This document shows positions 1 to 7,774 of a stretch of 47,815 nt of DNA, in pieces. This DNA comes from Bacteroidaceae bacterium (GTDB taxonomy: Bacteria; Bacteroidota; Bacteroidia; Bacteroidales; Bacteroidaceae): assembly GCA_900770705.1 (NCBI GenBank), contig CAAGLF010000093.1:1-47815 (forward strand), in the 5' to 3' direction. The notes beneath the pieces were generated by a model. That model was not told the origin of the DNA, did not search any database, and worked only from the letters and a program-made list of their open reading frames with translations. The translations under genes and the position numbers were made by a program. The stretch's first letter is position 1. Each line of letters starts with the position of its first letter.

Positions 1-193
1 GCCGTTGTCCATCCTCTTCTCTTGGCAACAGTCTCCGCTGCCCGTTGTGCGCGAAGATGAATCTGATGGTCATTGTTAATGTTCCCCTCCTCGTCCACAC
101 GGCAGACAAGGGCGTGCAGATGAGGGATGCCGCTGTCTGACTCTTTGTGAAGCCAAACAGTGGCTTTGCTACCCAAGATATTTGTAGGTGGAG
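1..193 (-). pseudogene. Relaxase/mobilization protein fragment, cut by IS21 and by the window edge
   Basis: The minus strand is open without a stop from 193 down to base 1. It encodes about 64 residues, including PHLHALVCRVDEEGN, then DHQIHLRAQRAAE and RRGWTT. The H-x-H followed by RVDE resembles the metal-binding motif of HUH relaxases carried by Bacteroidales mobilizable elements. These enzymes nick oriT and stay linked to the DNA strand during conjugal transfer. No start codon is present: the frame runs straight into the IS21 left end at 194, and the other end leaves the window. What is seen is the open frame and motif; the relaxase assignment is by motif memory. It implies an integrated mobilizable or conjugative element to the left. 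Confidence 0.55.
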
Positions 194-304
194 TGTAGAT
201 AGTAATCGAAAAGTATACCACTATAATAATTAAAAGTATACCACTTAATCAACGTTTTCTTCGTTATTTCGACCTTCAAGTTGCATAGCGATCAGAAGTA
301 AACC

Positions 305-1897
305 ATGATTAAGATGGATAAGAAAGAACAGATTTTACATTACTATCGTGTAGATGGTCTTAGTTTGCGGGAGATATCCCGTAGAGTTGGTTTAAACAGA
401 AAGACAATAACTCGTTATGTCCGTGAGTTTGAAAAGATGTCTTTACAGGATGGCGAAGACGGCATTGAGCATTGCCTTCAACAAAAACCCGCTTATTCTT
501 CCTGTCGTAAATCCGAACGTACCCGTCTCACGGATGCTGTTTGTACCGAGATTGACTATTGGTTGGAAGAGAATGCACGACGTCGTTTGAAGCGGTTGCA
601 TAAACAATGCCTGAAGCGTCAGGACATTCACCGTGTACTGATAGAGAAGGGATACGCCATCAGTTATTCAAGTGTATGCAAGTACATCCAATGTCGTAAC
701 GAAGCAAAAACAAGAAAACCAAGGAGGCTTTCATCAAACAATATTATGAGCCAGGACAGGAATGTGAATTTGACTGGGGTGAGGTCAAACTTTATATAGA
801 TGGTAAACTGACCACATTTACCATGGCTGTATTTGCCCTTTGCCATAGCGAAGGCAGATGGGCCTATCTGTTTCGCCATCAGGACAATCTGGCTTTTATG
901 GAGTCACACCGCAATTTCTTCCATGACGTGCATGGTGTACCTCATACAATGGTGTATGACAATATGAAGGTGGCCGTAATACTGAAACCGGATGGCAAGC
1001 AGCCGACGGATTCTCTTACCCGTATGTGTACCTTCTACGGTTTCAATTTCCGTTTTTGTAATGCACGTGCCGGATGGGAGAAAGGACACGTGGAGCGTAG
1101 TGTGGACTATGTCCGCGGCCGCTCATTCACCACCCGAATAAACTTTGACTCCGTGGAGGCTGCCCAGCAGTGGCTTTCACGCATATGTGAAGGTATCAAC
1201 AGAGAAACGGGAAGTATAGCCACAGGAAAGAAGCCGGAAGCTTTGAGACGGGACATTGATGCCATGTTGCACTTTCCCGGTGACTTCGGATGCTTTGATA
1301 TGATGGCATGCTCCGTTGACAAGCAATCCACAATCTGTGTCAAGGGCTGTCATTACTCCGTTCCGGACAGCCTTGTCGGACAAACCGTTACAGTACAGCT
1401 CTATAGCGAAAAACTGCACATCTATGACATTGACCACAAGAAAGTGGCCGGACATGAGCGCAGCTATGACAAAGGATCCTGGCATTTTGACATCAACCAC
1501 TATCTGGACACGTTGATAAGAAAACCGGGGGGCATTGAAAGGTTCCGTAGCACTCAAGCAAATGCCTCAGAAGATGCAGGAGCTGTTCCGTGTGCATTAT
1601 GCCGATAACGGAAAGGACTTCCTGGCGCTTTTGAAGTACTGTCAGCAGAAAGGTCACGACTATGATGACGTACTGAAAGCTATGAAAATAATACGGTTGC
1701 GTGGAGCCAGACACATCAATACCGACCAAATAAAGGTGGCACTGGAAACAATGAATGCAGGACCGCTTACTTTTTCCGAAGCACAAAGGACGGAGGCCTT
1801 CCTGGAAATCGAGATGGGCAGTGAAGACGTACTCTCGCAACTTGATGCCGTCATGTGTGGGAATGGAATCTATAATGTTGGGAGGATAGACGTATGA
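305..1897 (+). pseudogene. istA: istA, IS21 transposase, two frameshifts
   Basis: IstA is the DDE transposase of IS21 elements. Three frames must be joined to read it. From 305 comes an N-terminal helix-turn-helix (LSLREISRRVGLNRKTITRYV). After a -1 shift near 705-711 come the catalytic core residues: Asp in EFDWGE, Asp in MVYDNMK and Glu in KGHVERSVDYVR. After a second shift at the six-G run near 1529-1534 comes the C-terminal part (KGSVALKQMPQKMQELF) up to the stop at 1895-1897. Adding one A in the A-run near 705 and removing one G from the G-run restores a single frame of about 530 codons, a normal IstA length. Both changes lie in homopolymers, so real decay and sequencing error are both possible. 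The stop overlaps the istB start (ATGA), as usual for the family. Confidence 0.9.
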
Positions 1898-2631
1898 GCG
1901 AGTTGGATGTCATAAATGCCTATGTACGGGAGCTTAAGTTGGCAACGTTCAGGGAGAATGCCGAACCGTATGCACAGGATGCAGTGCGGGAGCAGTGGGG
2001 ATATCTGGGCTATCTCAGACGACTGCTTGAGGAGGAAGTGACAAGAAGACGTGAGAAAAGCAAGATTACACGCATCCATAAGGCCGGATTCCCACAGATG
2101 AAATACCTCGAAGAACTGGAACGTAATGAGTTACCCGTTGAAGGGCAAGCCATGTTGCCAATATTGGAGACATTGGAATTGATCAGGGAAGGCAGAAGCG
2201 CCGTCATGTATGGTAATCCTGGAACGGGAAAGACACATATAGCCATCGCACTTGGAATGAAGGCTTGTTTGGAAGGATACTCTGTGTTCTTTACATCCAT
2301 ACCGAGGCTGCTCACACAAATACGGGAGGCAAAGACTGACCGAACACTGAGGAATCTGGAAGTCAAGTTTGAACGTTTTGACCTCGTCATCTGTGATGAA
2401 CTCGGATATGTCGGTTTTGACAAGGAGGGAGCTGAGATGCTGTTCAATCACCTCTCGCTCAGAACTGGGAAGAAGGCAACCATCATCACAACCAACTTGC
2501 CTTTCACTAGATGTGAAGAAGTGTTAAAGGATAAAGTGTTGTGTGCGGCTCTTGTGGATAGATTGTGTCACAAATCATATTTAATCAATATGACAGGCAC
2601 ATCCTATCGTATCAAGGAAACAAAAAATTAA
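1894..2631 (+). CDS. istB: IstB, ATP-binding helper of IS21 transposition
   Basis: IstB is the AAA+ ATPase, related to DnaC, that assembles on target DNA and directs the IstA transposase to it. The protein has 245 residues, the usual length. It carries Walker A GNPGTGKTH (around residue 108), Walker B LVICDELGY (around 165), and the ITTNLPF sensor-1 segment with a following arginine region. The ATG at 1894 overlaps the istA stop by four bases, pointing to translational coupling. The frame is intact although istA is not, so the protein could still be made and could help related IS21 copies in trans if they exist. Confidence 0.95.
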   Translation: MSELDVINAYVRELKLATFRENAEPYAQDAVREQWGYLGYLRRLLEEEVTRRREKSKITRIHKAGFPQMKYLEELERNELPVEGQAMLPILETLELIREGRSAVMYGNPGTGKTHIAIALGMKACLEGYSVFFTSIPRLLTQIREAKTDRTLRNLEVKFERFDLVICDELGYVGFDKEGAEMLFNHLSLRTGKKATIITTNLPFTRCEEVLKDKVLCAALVDRLCHKSYLINMTGTSYRIKETKN

Positions 2632-2740
2632 CCAAGAAAATATAATGTATAACCAACTTTTGATAACTTTGCAAATAGAAGATAAGATGGTATACTTTTA
2701 GATTATTTTTTGGTATACTTGCGTGTTATTATTTACAAAC

Positions 2741-2775
2741 AAATGGCGTGTAACTCATTGAGCTACACGCCATTT
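2741..2775 (-). terminator. dnaK transcription terminator
   Basis: A 12-bp perfect stem (AAATGGCGTGTA with TACACGCCATTT) encloses an 11-base loop and lies 34 bp beyond the dnaK stop. A T-rich GTTTGT stretch follows on the minus strand. The IS21 right end is only 3 bp away, so the element sits directly against this hairpin. The loop contains CTCA and TGAG, which can extend the pairing past one A/C mismatch. Confidence 0.8.
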
Positions 2776-2808
2776 GATAGTGTTTTGTTATGTCTTTACT
2801 TATGCGTC

Positions 2809-4746
2809 TCATTTGACCTCCTCAAAGTCGGCATCCTGTATATTGTCTTTACCGGGATCTGACTGGTTCTGGGAGGGCTGTTCGCCGGCGTTGAAGCCTG
2901 CGCCGCCTTGCTGGAAGCCTTCTGCACCGGGCTGGGCGCCGGGTTGCTGATACATCTGAGCGCTGGCGGCCTGCCAAGCGCTGTTGAGGGCGGCAATGGC
3001 GGTATCGATGGCTGCGATGTCCTGTGCCTTGTGGGCGTCTTTCAGCTGCTGGAGTGCAGACTCTATGGCCGGTTTTTTATCTGCGGGGAGTTTATCGCCC
3101 AATTCCTTGAGTTGATTTTCCGTCTGGAATATCATACTGTCGGCCTGGTTGATTTTATCGATGCGCTCACGTTCTTTCTTGTCGGCCTCGGCATTGGCTT
3201 CGGCTTCGGCTTTCATACGATCGATTTCCTCTTTGCTGAGACCGGAGCTGGCTTCTATGCGGATGGCCTGTTCCTTGCCCGTTGCCTTGTCTTTTGCGGA
3301 AACGTTCAGAATTCCGTTGGCATCGATGTCGAAGGTTACTTCAATCTGGGGAACTCCGCGTCGGGCGGGAGCGATTCCGGCGAGGTTGAAGCGGCCGATA
3401 CTCTTGTTCTGAGCGGCCATTGTGCGCTCTCCCTGGAGCACGTGGATGGTCACTTCGGGCTGGTTGTCCTCTGCTGTGGAGAATACCTGGCTCTTCTTGC
3501 AGGGAATGGTGGCGTTGGCCTCGATGAGCTTGGTCATCACGCCTCCGAGTGTTTCAATACCGAGGGAAAGAGGGGTTACATCGAGGAGTACGATGTCGCC
3601 GACGCCCTGTTCCTTGTTGAGGATAGCGCCCTGGATGGCTGCACCGACGGCTACCACCTCGTCCGGGTTGACACCCTTGGAGGGAGCTTTGCCGAAGAAC
3701 TTCTCCACGAGTTCCTGCACGGCGGGAATACGGGTGGAACCGCCCACGAGGATAACTTCGTCAATGTCGCCCGTGCTCAGACCGGCGCCTTGCAGTGCGG
3801 CTTGGCAGGGAGCCTTGCAGGCCTCGATGAGATGATGGGCCAAGGCCTCGAATTTTGCACGCGTCAGGGTCTTCACCAAGTGTTTGGGCACGCCACCGAC
3901 GGGCATAATGTAGGGAAGATTGATTTCCGTGCTGCTACTGCTGGAGAGTTCGATCTTGGCTTTTTCGGCGGCCTCTTTCAGGCGCTGCATAGCCATCGGG
4001 TCGGCGGAGAGGTCGGCCCCCTCGTCGTTCTTGACCTCCTGTACGAGCCAGTCGATGATGACGTGGTCGAAGTCGTCGCCGCCCAAGTGGGTGTCACCAT
4101 TGGTAGAAAGCACTTCGAACACGCCGCCGCCGAATTCGAGGATGGAGATATCGAACGTTCCACCGCCGAGGTCGAACACGGCAATCTTCATATCTTTGTT
4201 TGCTTTGTCGATACCATAAGCGAGGGCAGCAGCTGTAGGTTCGTTGACAATGCGCTTCACGTCAAGGCCGGCTATCTGTCCGGCTTCCTTGGTGGCCTGA
4301 CGCTGGGAGTCGCTGAAGTAGGCAGGCACGGTCACCACGGCCTCCGTCACTTCCTGTCCAAGGTAATCCTCGGCCGTCTTCTTCATTTTCTGAAGTATCA
4401 TTGCCGAAATCTCCTGCGGAGTGTACTGACGGTCGTCAATCTGCACGCGGGGCGTGTTTCCGGCACCGGCCACCACTTCGTAGGGCATACGGCCGATTTC
4501 CTTCTGCACCTGATCAAAGGTTTCTCCCATAAAGCGCTTGATGGAGTATACCGTACGCTTCGGGTTCGTGATGGCCTGACGCTTGGCGGGGTCTCCCACC
4601 TTGCGTTCGCCACCTTCTACGAAAGCCACAACGCTCGGCGTCGTACGCTTTCCTTCGCTGTTGGCAATTACGATAGGTTCGTTGCCTTCGAATACGGACA
4701 CGCACGAGTTGGTGGTTCCGAGGTCAATTCCAATAATTTTTCCCAT
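2809..4746 (-). CDS. dnaK: Molecular chaperone DnaK (Hsp70)
   Basis: DnaK is the cytoplasmic Hsp70 that binds exposed hydrophobic peptide stretches in an ATP-controlled cycle with DnaJ and GrpE. The protein is 645 residues from ATG 4746; a start 17 codons further upstream is open but lacks homology, and MGKIIGIDLGTTNSCV is the classical N-terminus. Visible are the phosphate-1 loop (IDLGTTNS, residues 6-13), VVTVPAYFSDSQRQAT, the phosphate-2 loop DLGGGTFDISIL, the interdomain linker LLDVTPLSLGIET, and a C-terminal Gly/Gln/Ala-rich tail ending DADFEEVK. It stands alone: dnaJ and grpE are not adjacent. A sequence matching the sigma-54 promoter consensus lies about 75 bp upstream (4821-4836). Confidence 0.98.
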   Translation of the reverse strand: MGKIIGIDLGTTNSCVSVFEGNEPIVIANSEGKRTTPSVVAFVEGGERKVGDPAKRQAITNPKRTVYSIKRFMGETFDQVQKEIGRMPYEVVAGAGNTPRVQIDDRQYTPQEISAMILQKMKKTAEDYLGQEVTEAVVTVPAYFSDSQRQATKEAGQIAGLDVKRIVNEPTAAALAYGIDKANKDMKIAVFDLGGGTFDISILEFGGGVFEVLSTNGDTHLGGDDFDHVIIDWLVQEVKNDEGADLSADPMAMQRLKEAAEKAKIELSSSSSTEINLPYIMPVGGVPKHLVKTLTRAKFEALAHHLIEACKAPCQAALQGAGLSTGDIDEVILVGGSTRIPAVQELVEKFFGKAPSKGVNPDEVVAVGAAIQGAILNKEQGVGDIVLLDVTPLSLGIETLGGVMTKLIEANATIPCKKSQVFSTAEDNQPEVTIHVLQGERTMAAQNKSIGRFNLAGIAPARRGVPQIEVTFDIDANGILNVSAKDKATGKEQAIRIEASSGLSKEEIDRMKAEAEANAEADKKERERIDKINQADSMIFQTENQLKELGDKLPADKKPAIESALQQLKDAHKAQDIAAIDTAIAALNSAWQAASAQMYQQPGAQPGAEGFQQGGAGFNAGEQPSQNQSDPGKDNIQDADFEEVK

Positions 4747-4820
4747 AGTTGTATCTTTTTTGTTTGTTATTATTTTTTTCTGTCTGTCTGCCCGCACTTT
4801 CGTGGGGACGCTTCACATTT

Positions 4821-4836
4821 AGCAACCACCGTGCCA
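4821..4836 (-). promoter_or_regulatory. Sigma-54 (-24/-12) promoter upstream of dnaK
   Basis: Read on the minus strand, 4836 to 4821 is TGGCACGGTGGTTGCT, which fits TGGCACGNNNNTTGCW at every fixed position, with the GG and GC dinucleotides at correct spacing. The predicted transcript starts near 4810 and has a leader of about 64 nt before the dnaK ATG at 4746. Sigma-54 promoters need an AAA+ activator bound upstream. No obvious enhancer site was found, only an imperfect AT-rich palindrome at 4886-4903. No convincing TAnnTTTG box was seen for dnaK on this strand. This is a sequence match only. Confidence 0.65.
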
Positions 4837-4962
4837 AAAACGCAATTCTGTGCCTTTTTCCTCAAAAATTCCCATATTATCTCCGCCTTATATATAATAT
4901 AGGTGGGCCAATCACTGCCAAAATGTCAGTTTTTGCTGGCACCAAACATCCCGATACAAAGT

Positions 4963-5035
4963 TCGGAGATACTTCCTCGGAGACAAGAAAAACTTCCGGG
5001 CGCAAAGAAAAAATTTCAACGCTTGTATTTCGAAC
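4963..5035 (-). repeat. Dispersed 21-bp GC-block/T-tract repeat, copy 1
   Basis: On the minus strand the region reads as consecutive units: CAAGCGTTG + AAATTTTTTCTTT, then GCGCCCGG + AAGTTTTTCTTG, then TCTCCGAGG + AAGTATCTCCG. Each unit is a GC-rich block followed by A/G residues and a T-tract, 20-22 bp long. Further, more degenerate units continue to about 5170. The same layout recurs at other intergenic sites in this window. Confidence 0.55.
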
Positions 5036-5176
5036 TACCGCCGTACTACGCAGGCGCGCCACGGTATGAGGGCGAAACATCGGCAGTTTTCCCCGAAAAA
5101 AATGCCGTAAAAAGTAGCGGAAAACTCCGGAAAATTCCACATCTTTCCCACTTCCGGAAAACTTCCGCCTCCTCTG

Positions 5177-5210
5177 TTTGTCCTTCCACCTCATTTTTTT
5201 CGTATTTTTG
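5177..5210 (+). promoter_or_regulatory. Housekeeping promoter for the LysO pair
   Basis: TTTG at 5177-5180 is followed after 22 bp by TATTTTTG at 5203-5210, fitting the Bacteroidota sigma-ABfr pattern TTTG/TAnnTTTG. The start of transcription would be near 5216, about 65 nt before the first gene. Confidence 0.55.
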
Positions 5211-5280
5211 CACAAGCCGTCGAGGCAACCCTGCTTCAGGGTATCCACGTGGCACCAGTCAACCAACCCCTCCCTACCCT

Positions 5281-5562
5281 ATGTTAACCATCATCCTTAT
5301 TACGCTGCTGGGCGTAGGCATCGGCTACCTCTGCCACGGCCAGCGCTGGACGCGCCACCTCAGCCGCTCTATCTCCCTCACCATCTGCTTTATGCTCCTT
5401 GTGCTCGGTCTCTCCGTAGGCAGCGACCCCCGCACGATGTCCGGCCTGCCCCGCTTCGGCCTGCAGGCCCTGTTCCTAAGCCTTGCGGGCATACTCGGCA
5501 GCTGCGTCGCAGCCTACTGGCTGGAGCACAAGCGTCATCACGACAGGGAGGAAGGGCGATGA
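5281..5562 (+). CDS. LysO-type lysine exporter, N-terminal subunit
   Basis: This 93-residue inner-membrane protein matches the N-terminal part of LysO/YbjE (DUF340), which exports L-lysine. It has three hydrophobic segments (about 2-15, 26-47 and 61-83) with LLVLGLSVGSDP between, similar to the QVGLSIGS motif in the partner gene. The ATG at 5281 is chosen because hydrophobic, family-like sequence starts there. The stop overlaps the next ATG (ATGA). In Enterobacteria the two halves form one protein of about 300 residues; here 93 + 206 residues add to the same length, so this is a split arrangement rather than a truncation. Confidence 0.8.
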   Translation: MLTIILITLLGVGIGYLCHGQRWTRHLSRSISLTICFMLLVLGLSVGSDPRTMSGLPRFGLQALFLSLAGILGSCVAAYWLEHKRHHDREEGR

Positions 5563-6179
5563 ACGGAAGTCTGCCCATACTGCTTACATTCTTCGCAGGC
5601 TGCGCAGCCGGAGTCTGCGGTCTCTCCGTCGACGGGCTCCACGACCTGTCCGTCTACATCCTTTATGCCCTGATGTTTCAGGTTGGACTGAGCATCGGAA
5701 GCAGCGACAACCTCTCCGCAGTAGTCCGCACGTTCCGCCCCCGTATGCTGCTCATACCCCTCGCCACGGTGTGTGGCACGCTCACCTTCGCTGCCGCCAC
5801 ATCCTTCGCCCTGAGCCACCTCTCGCTGGCCAACACGCTGGCCGTCTCCGGCGGCCTGGGTTACTACTCCCTCAGCTCCGTGCTCATCACTCAGCTCAAG
5901 CAGCCCACACTCGGTGCACAGGCTGCAGCCGAGCTGGGTACCATCGCCCTCCTGACCAACGTCTGCCGCGAGCTCCTCGCCCTCATGCTGGCCCCCTTCA
6001 TCTTCCGCCGCTTCGGCAAGCTCGCCCTCGTCTGTGCCGCCGGCGTCACCTCCGTCGACGTCTGCCTGCCCACGATAGCCCGTCTGTCGGGCAAGGAATT
6101 CATCCCCATCGCCCTCTTCCATGGTATGGTACTGGATATGAGCGTTCCCTTCCTCGTCAGCCTCTTCTGCGGCTGGTAA
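5559..6179 (+). CDS. LysO family lysine exporter, C-terminal subunit
   Basis: This 206-residue, multi-pass membrane protein corresponds to the main domain of LysO (DUF340 family; the E. coli member exports lysine and the toxic analogue thialysine). Visible are FQVGLSIGSSDN (about residue 46-57), the GGLGYYSLSSVLI segment, and the LAALAE-like block AAAELGTIALLTNVCRELLALM with a conserved acidic residue, then GVTSVDVCLPTI. It overlaps the first half-gene by four bases, so the two are surely co-translated. A strong terminator follows 51 bp after the stop. The substrate is inferred from the family. Confidence 0.85.
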   Translation: MNGSLPILLTFFAGCAAGVCGLSVDGLHDLSVYILYALMFQVGLSIGSSDNLSAVVRTFRPRMLLIPLATVCGTLTFAAATSFALSHLSLANTLAVSGGLGYYSLSSVLITQLKQPTLGAQAAAELGTIALLTNVCRELLALMLAPFIFRRFGKLALVCAAGVTSVDVCLPTIARLSGKEFIPIALFHGMVLDMSVPFLVSLFCGW

Positions 6180-6230
6180 GGCAAAGGAAGTGCTTATCCC
6201 TTATTATATATCCCCCCTGGTATACAACGC

Positions 6231-6275
6231 AGGCGGGCCTGAAGGTTTTTGTTTCCTTCAGGCCCGCCTGTTTAT
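6231..6275 (+). terminator. Terminator after the LysO pair
   Basis: A perfect 15-bp stem (AGGCGGGCCTGAAGG at 6231-6245 with its complement at 6255-6269) and a 9-base T-rich loop lie between two convergent genes. It is symmetrical and may also stop transcripts of the minus-strand ugd gene, which ends at 6307. Confidence 0.85.
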
Positions 6276-6306
6276 AGGGCAGCCCCTTCTTATTAAAGCC
6301 GGAGTG

Positions 6307-7623
6307 CTACGGACGTCCTATGCTGGAATAATGGAATCCGGCGGCCCTCAGCTCCTCCGGCTCGTAGATATTGCGTCCGTCCAGCAGCACGGGGGTATTC
6401 ATCGAACGCCGAACCACCTCCCACGACGGCATTCGGAACTGCTTCCACTCCGTTAGGAGCAGCAGAGCGTCAGCTCCGAGCGCGGCATCGTACATATCGC
6501 GGGCGTAGGTCACCTGTTCGCCCAAACGCCGCCGACATTCGTCCATCGCCACGGGGTCGAAGACGCGCACCAGGCACCCCGCGTCGAGCAACAGCCGTAT
6601 GGTGACGAGCGAGGTAGCCTCGCGCATATCGTCGGTCTCCGCCTTGAACGCCAGTCCCCACAGTCCGATGGTCTTGCCACGCAAGTCGCCGTTGTAGTAG
6701 GTCTGAAGCTTGTGGAAGAGCACCGACTTCTGCTCGTTGTTCACCTCCTCGACAGCCCGCAGCACCCGCATACTTTGCCCATACTGCTCGGCGGTTCTGA
6801 TGAGGGCTTTCACGTCCTTCGGGAAGCACGAGCCGCCATATCCGCAGCCAGGATAGAGAAATTTGGAGCCAATGCGCGAATCGGAACCTATGCCCTTGCG
6901 CACCATATTGACGTCGGCGCCCACCTTTTCGCACAGGTTGGCGATGTCATTCATAAAGGAAATACGCGTAGCCAGCATAGAATTTGCCGCATACTTGATC
7001 ATCTCCGCGCTGGGAACGTCTGTAAAAATCACTCGAAAATTGTTGAGCATAAAAGGCTTGTAGAGACGTGTCATCAACCTGCGGGCACGCTCGCTTTCCA
7101 CGCCAACGACCACGCGGTCGGGACTCATAAAGTCCTTTATGGCCGCTCCTTCCTTCAGGAACTCGGGATTAGAGGCCACGTCGAAGTCGATTGCTACGCC
7201 TCGGGCAGCCAGCTCTTCCTGAATGGCGGCCTTCACCTTCACGGCCGTGCCCACAGGAACGGTCGATTTGGTCACAACAACGAGATAGTCCTGCATATAG
7301 CGTCCCACCTCGTGCGCCACTTCGAGCACATAGCTCAAGTCGGCGCTGCCATCTTCGTCGGGAGGCGTGCCGACTGCGCTGAAAACGGCTTCTACGTCGC
7401 AGATACAACTCTTCAAGTCGGTGGTAAAATGCAGTCTGCCCTCGCGTGCATTGCGGAGCACCATTTCCTCGAGCCCGGGCTCGTAGATAGGCACGACTCC
7501 CTGCTGCAACTTTTCGATTTTCTCCTGATTTACGTCGACGCAGGTCACTTCAATGCCCATCTCGGCAAAGCAGGCACCGGAAACCAGGCCCACATAACCG
7601 GTTCCGACGATGGCGATTTTCAT
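6307..7623 (-). CDS. ugd: UDP-glucose 6-dehydrogenase
   Basis: This enzyme oxidises UDP-glucose twice with NAD+ to give UDP-glucuronate for surface polysaccharides. The protein has 438 residues from the ATG at 7623; an upstream extension of 20 codons lacks family sequence. It has the N-terminal Rossmann motif (IVGTGYVGLVSG, residues 4-15), EKPVG-region equivalents (VVTKSTVPVGT), the catalytic cysteine in GYGGSCFPKDV near residue 260, and the C-terminal NAD/UDP domain (GLWGLAFKAETDDMREA). The gene stands alone between a terminator and an inverted-repeat-rich gap. A GDP-mannose or UDP-N-acetyl-sugar dehydrogenase is less likely given the overall match. Confidence 0.95.
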   Translation of the reverse strand: MKIAIVGTGYVGLVSGACFAEMGIEVTCVDVNQEKIEKLQQGVVPIYEPGLEEMVLRNAREGRLHFTTDLKSCICDVEAVFSAVGTPPDEDGSADLSYVLEVAHEVGRYMQDYLVVVTKSTVPVGTAVKVKAAIQEELAARGVAIDFDVASNPEFLKEGAAIKDFMSPDRVVVGVESERARRLMTRLYKPFMLNNFRVIFTDVPSAEMIKYAANSMLATRISFMNDIANLCEKVGADVNMVRKGIGSDSRIGSKFLYPGCGYGGSCFPKDVKALIRTAEQYGQSMRVLRAVEEVNNEQKSVLFHKLQTYYNGDLRGKTIGLWGLAFKAETDDMREATSLVTIRLLLDAGCLVRVFDPVAMDECRRRLGEQVTYARDMYDAALGADALLLLTEWKQFRMPSWEVVRRSMNTPVLLDGRNIYEPEELRAAGFHYSSIGRP

Positions 7624-7654
7624 ACTTGCTGGTGTATTTGAAAAAATCAGGAAC

Positions 7655-7734
7655 GAGAAATTAGGAATTAGGAATCGCTTCACGAATCCGTGCGAAGCCT
7701 CAATTCCTGATTCCTAATCCCTGATTCCCAATTT
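7655..7734. repeat. Imperfect inverted repeat upstream of ugd
   Basis: The left arm contains AATTAGGAATTAGGAATCG and the right arm contains AATTCCTGATTCCTAATCC plus a further CTGATTCCCAATTT, so about 24 bases can pair with a few mismatches. The tip CGCTTCACG...CGTGCGAAG also pairs. The right arm repeats CTGATTCC(T/C)AAT. The whole fills most of the gap between secG and ugd and would form a long hairpin in the ugd leader. Confidence 0.6.
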
Positions 7735-7774
7735 AAGAAATTCTATTTCTTCTTGACGCAGTGTCAGCCCTCCC

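Larger units (their letters stand above)
194..2737 (+). mobile_element. IS21-family insertion sequence (2,544 bp)
   Basis: The ends are imperfect inverted repeats beginning TGTAGATAGTAATCG on the left and, on the complement of the right end, TGTAAATAATAACAC, which gives the TG...CA termini of IS21 elements. Each end holds two copies of a subterminal AAAAGTATACCA-type motif: 209-221 and 232-244 on the left, 2688-2699 and 2711-2720 (inverted) on the right. These are the multiple transposase-binding sites typical of the family. Inside lie istA (305-1897, frameshifted) and istB (1894-2631) with an ATGA overlap. No target duplication is visible: GGTGGAG precedes the left end and AACAAAT follows the right end. 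Base composition is more AT-rich than the chromosomal genes. TAACTTTG at 2664-2671 is a possible outward promoter near the right end. Confidence 0.93.
4747..5280. other. Divergent intergenic region dnaK/lysO
   Basis: This 534-bp gap separates divergent genes. On the dnaK side lies the sigma-54-type site (4821-4836) and an AT-rich palindrome (4886-4903). The middle (4963-5170) holds degenerate GC-block/T-tract repeats in minus orientation. The right side has a housekeeping-type promoter for the exporter pair (5177-5210). No RNA gene was recognised. Confidence 0.6.

Noticed and set aside
700..715. Programmed -1 frameshift in istA
   Set aside because: The run has only five A residues and does not give a standard X-XXY-YYZ slippery heptamer; a one-base loss plus the later G insertion explains the frames more simply.
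2908..4902. 664-codon open frame antisense to dnaK
   Set aside because: It is the mirror of the dnaK codon pattern; no domain, signal or start context, and the dnaK frame is certain.
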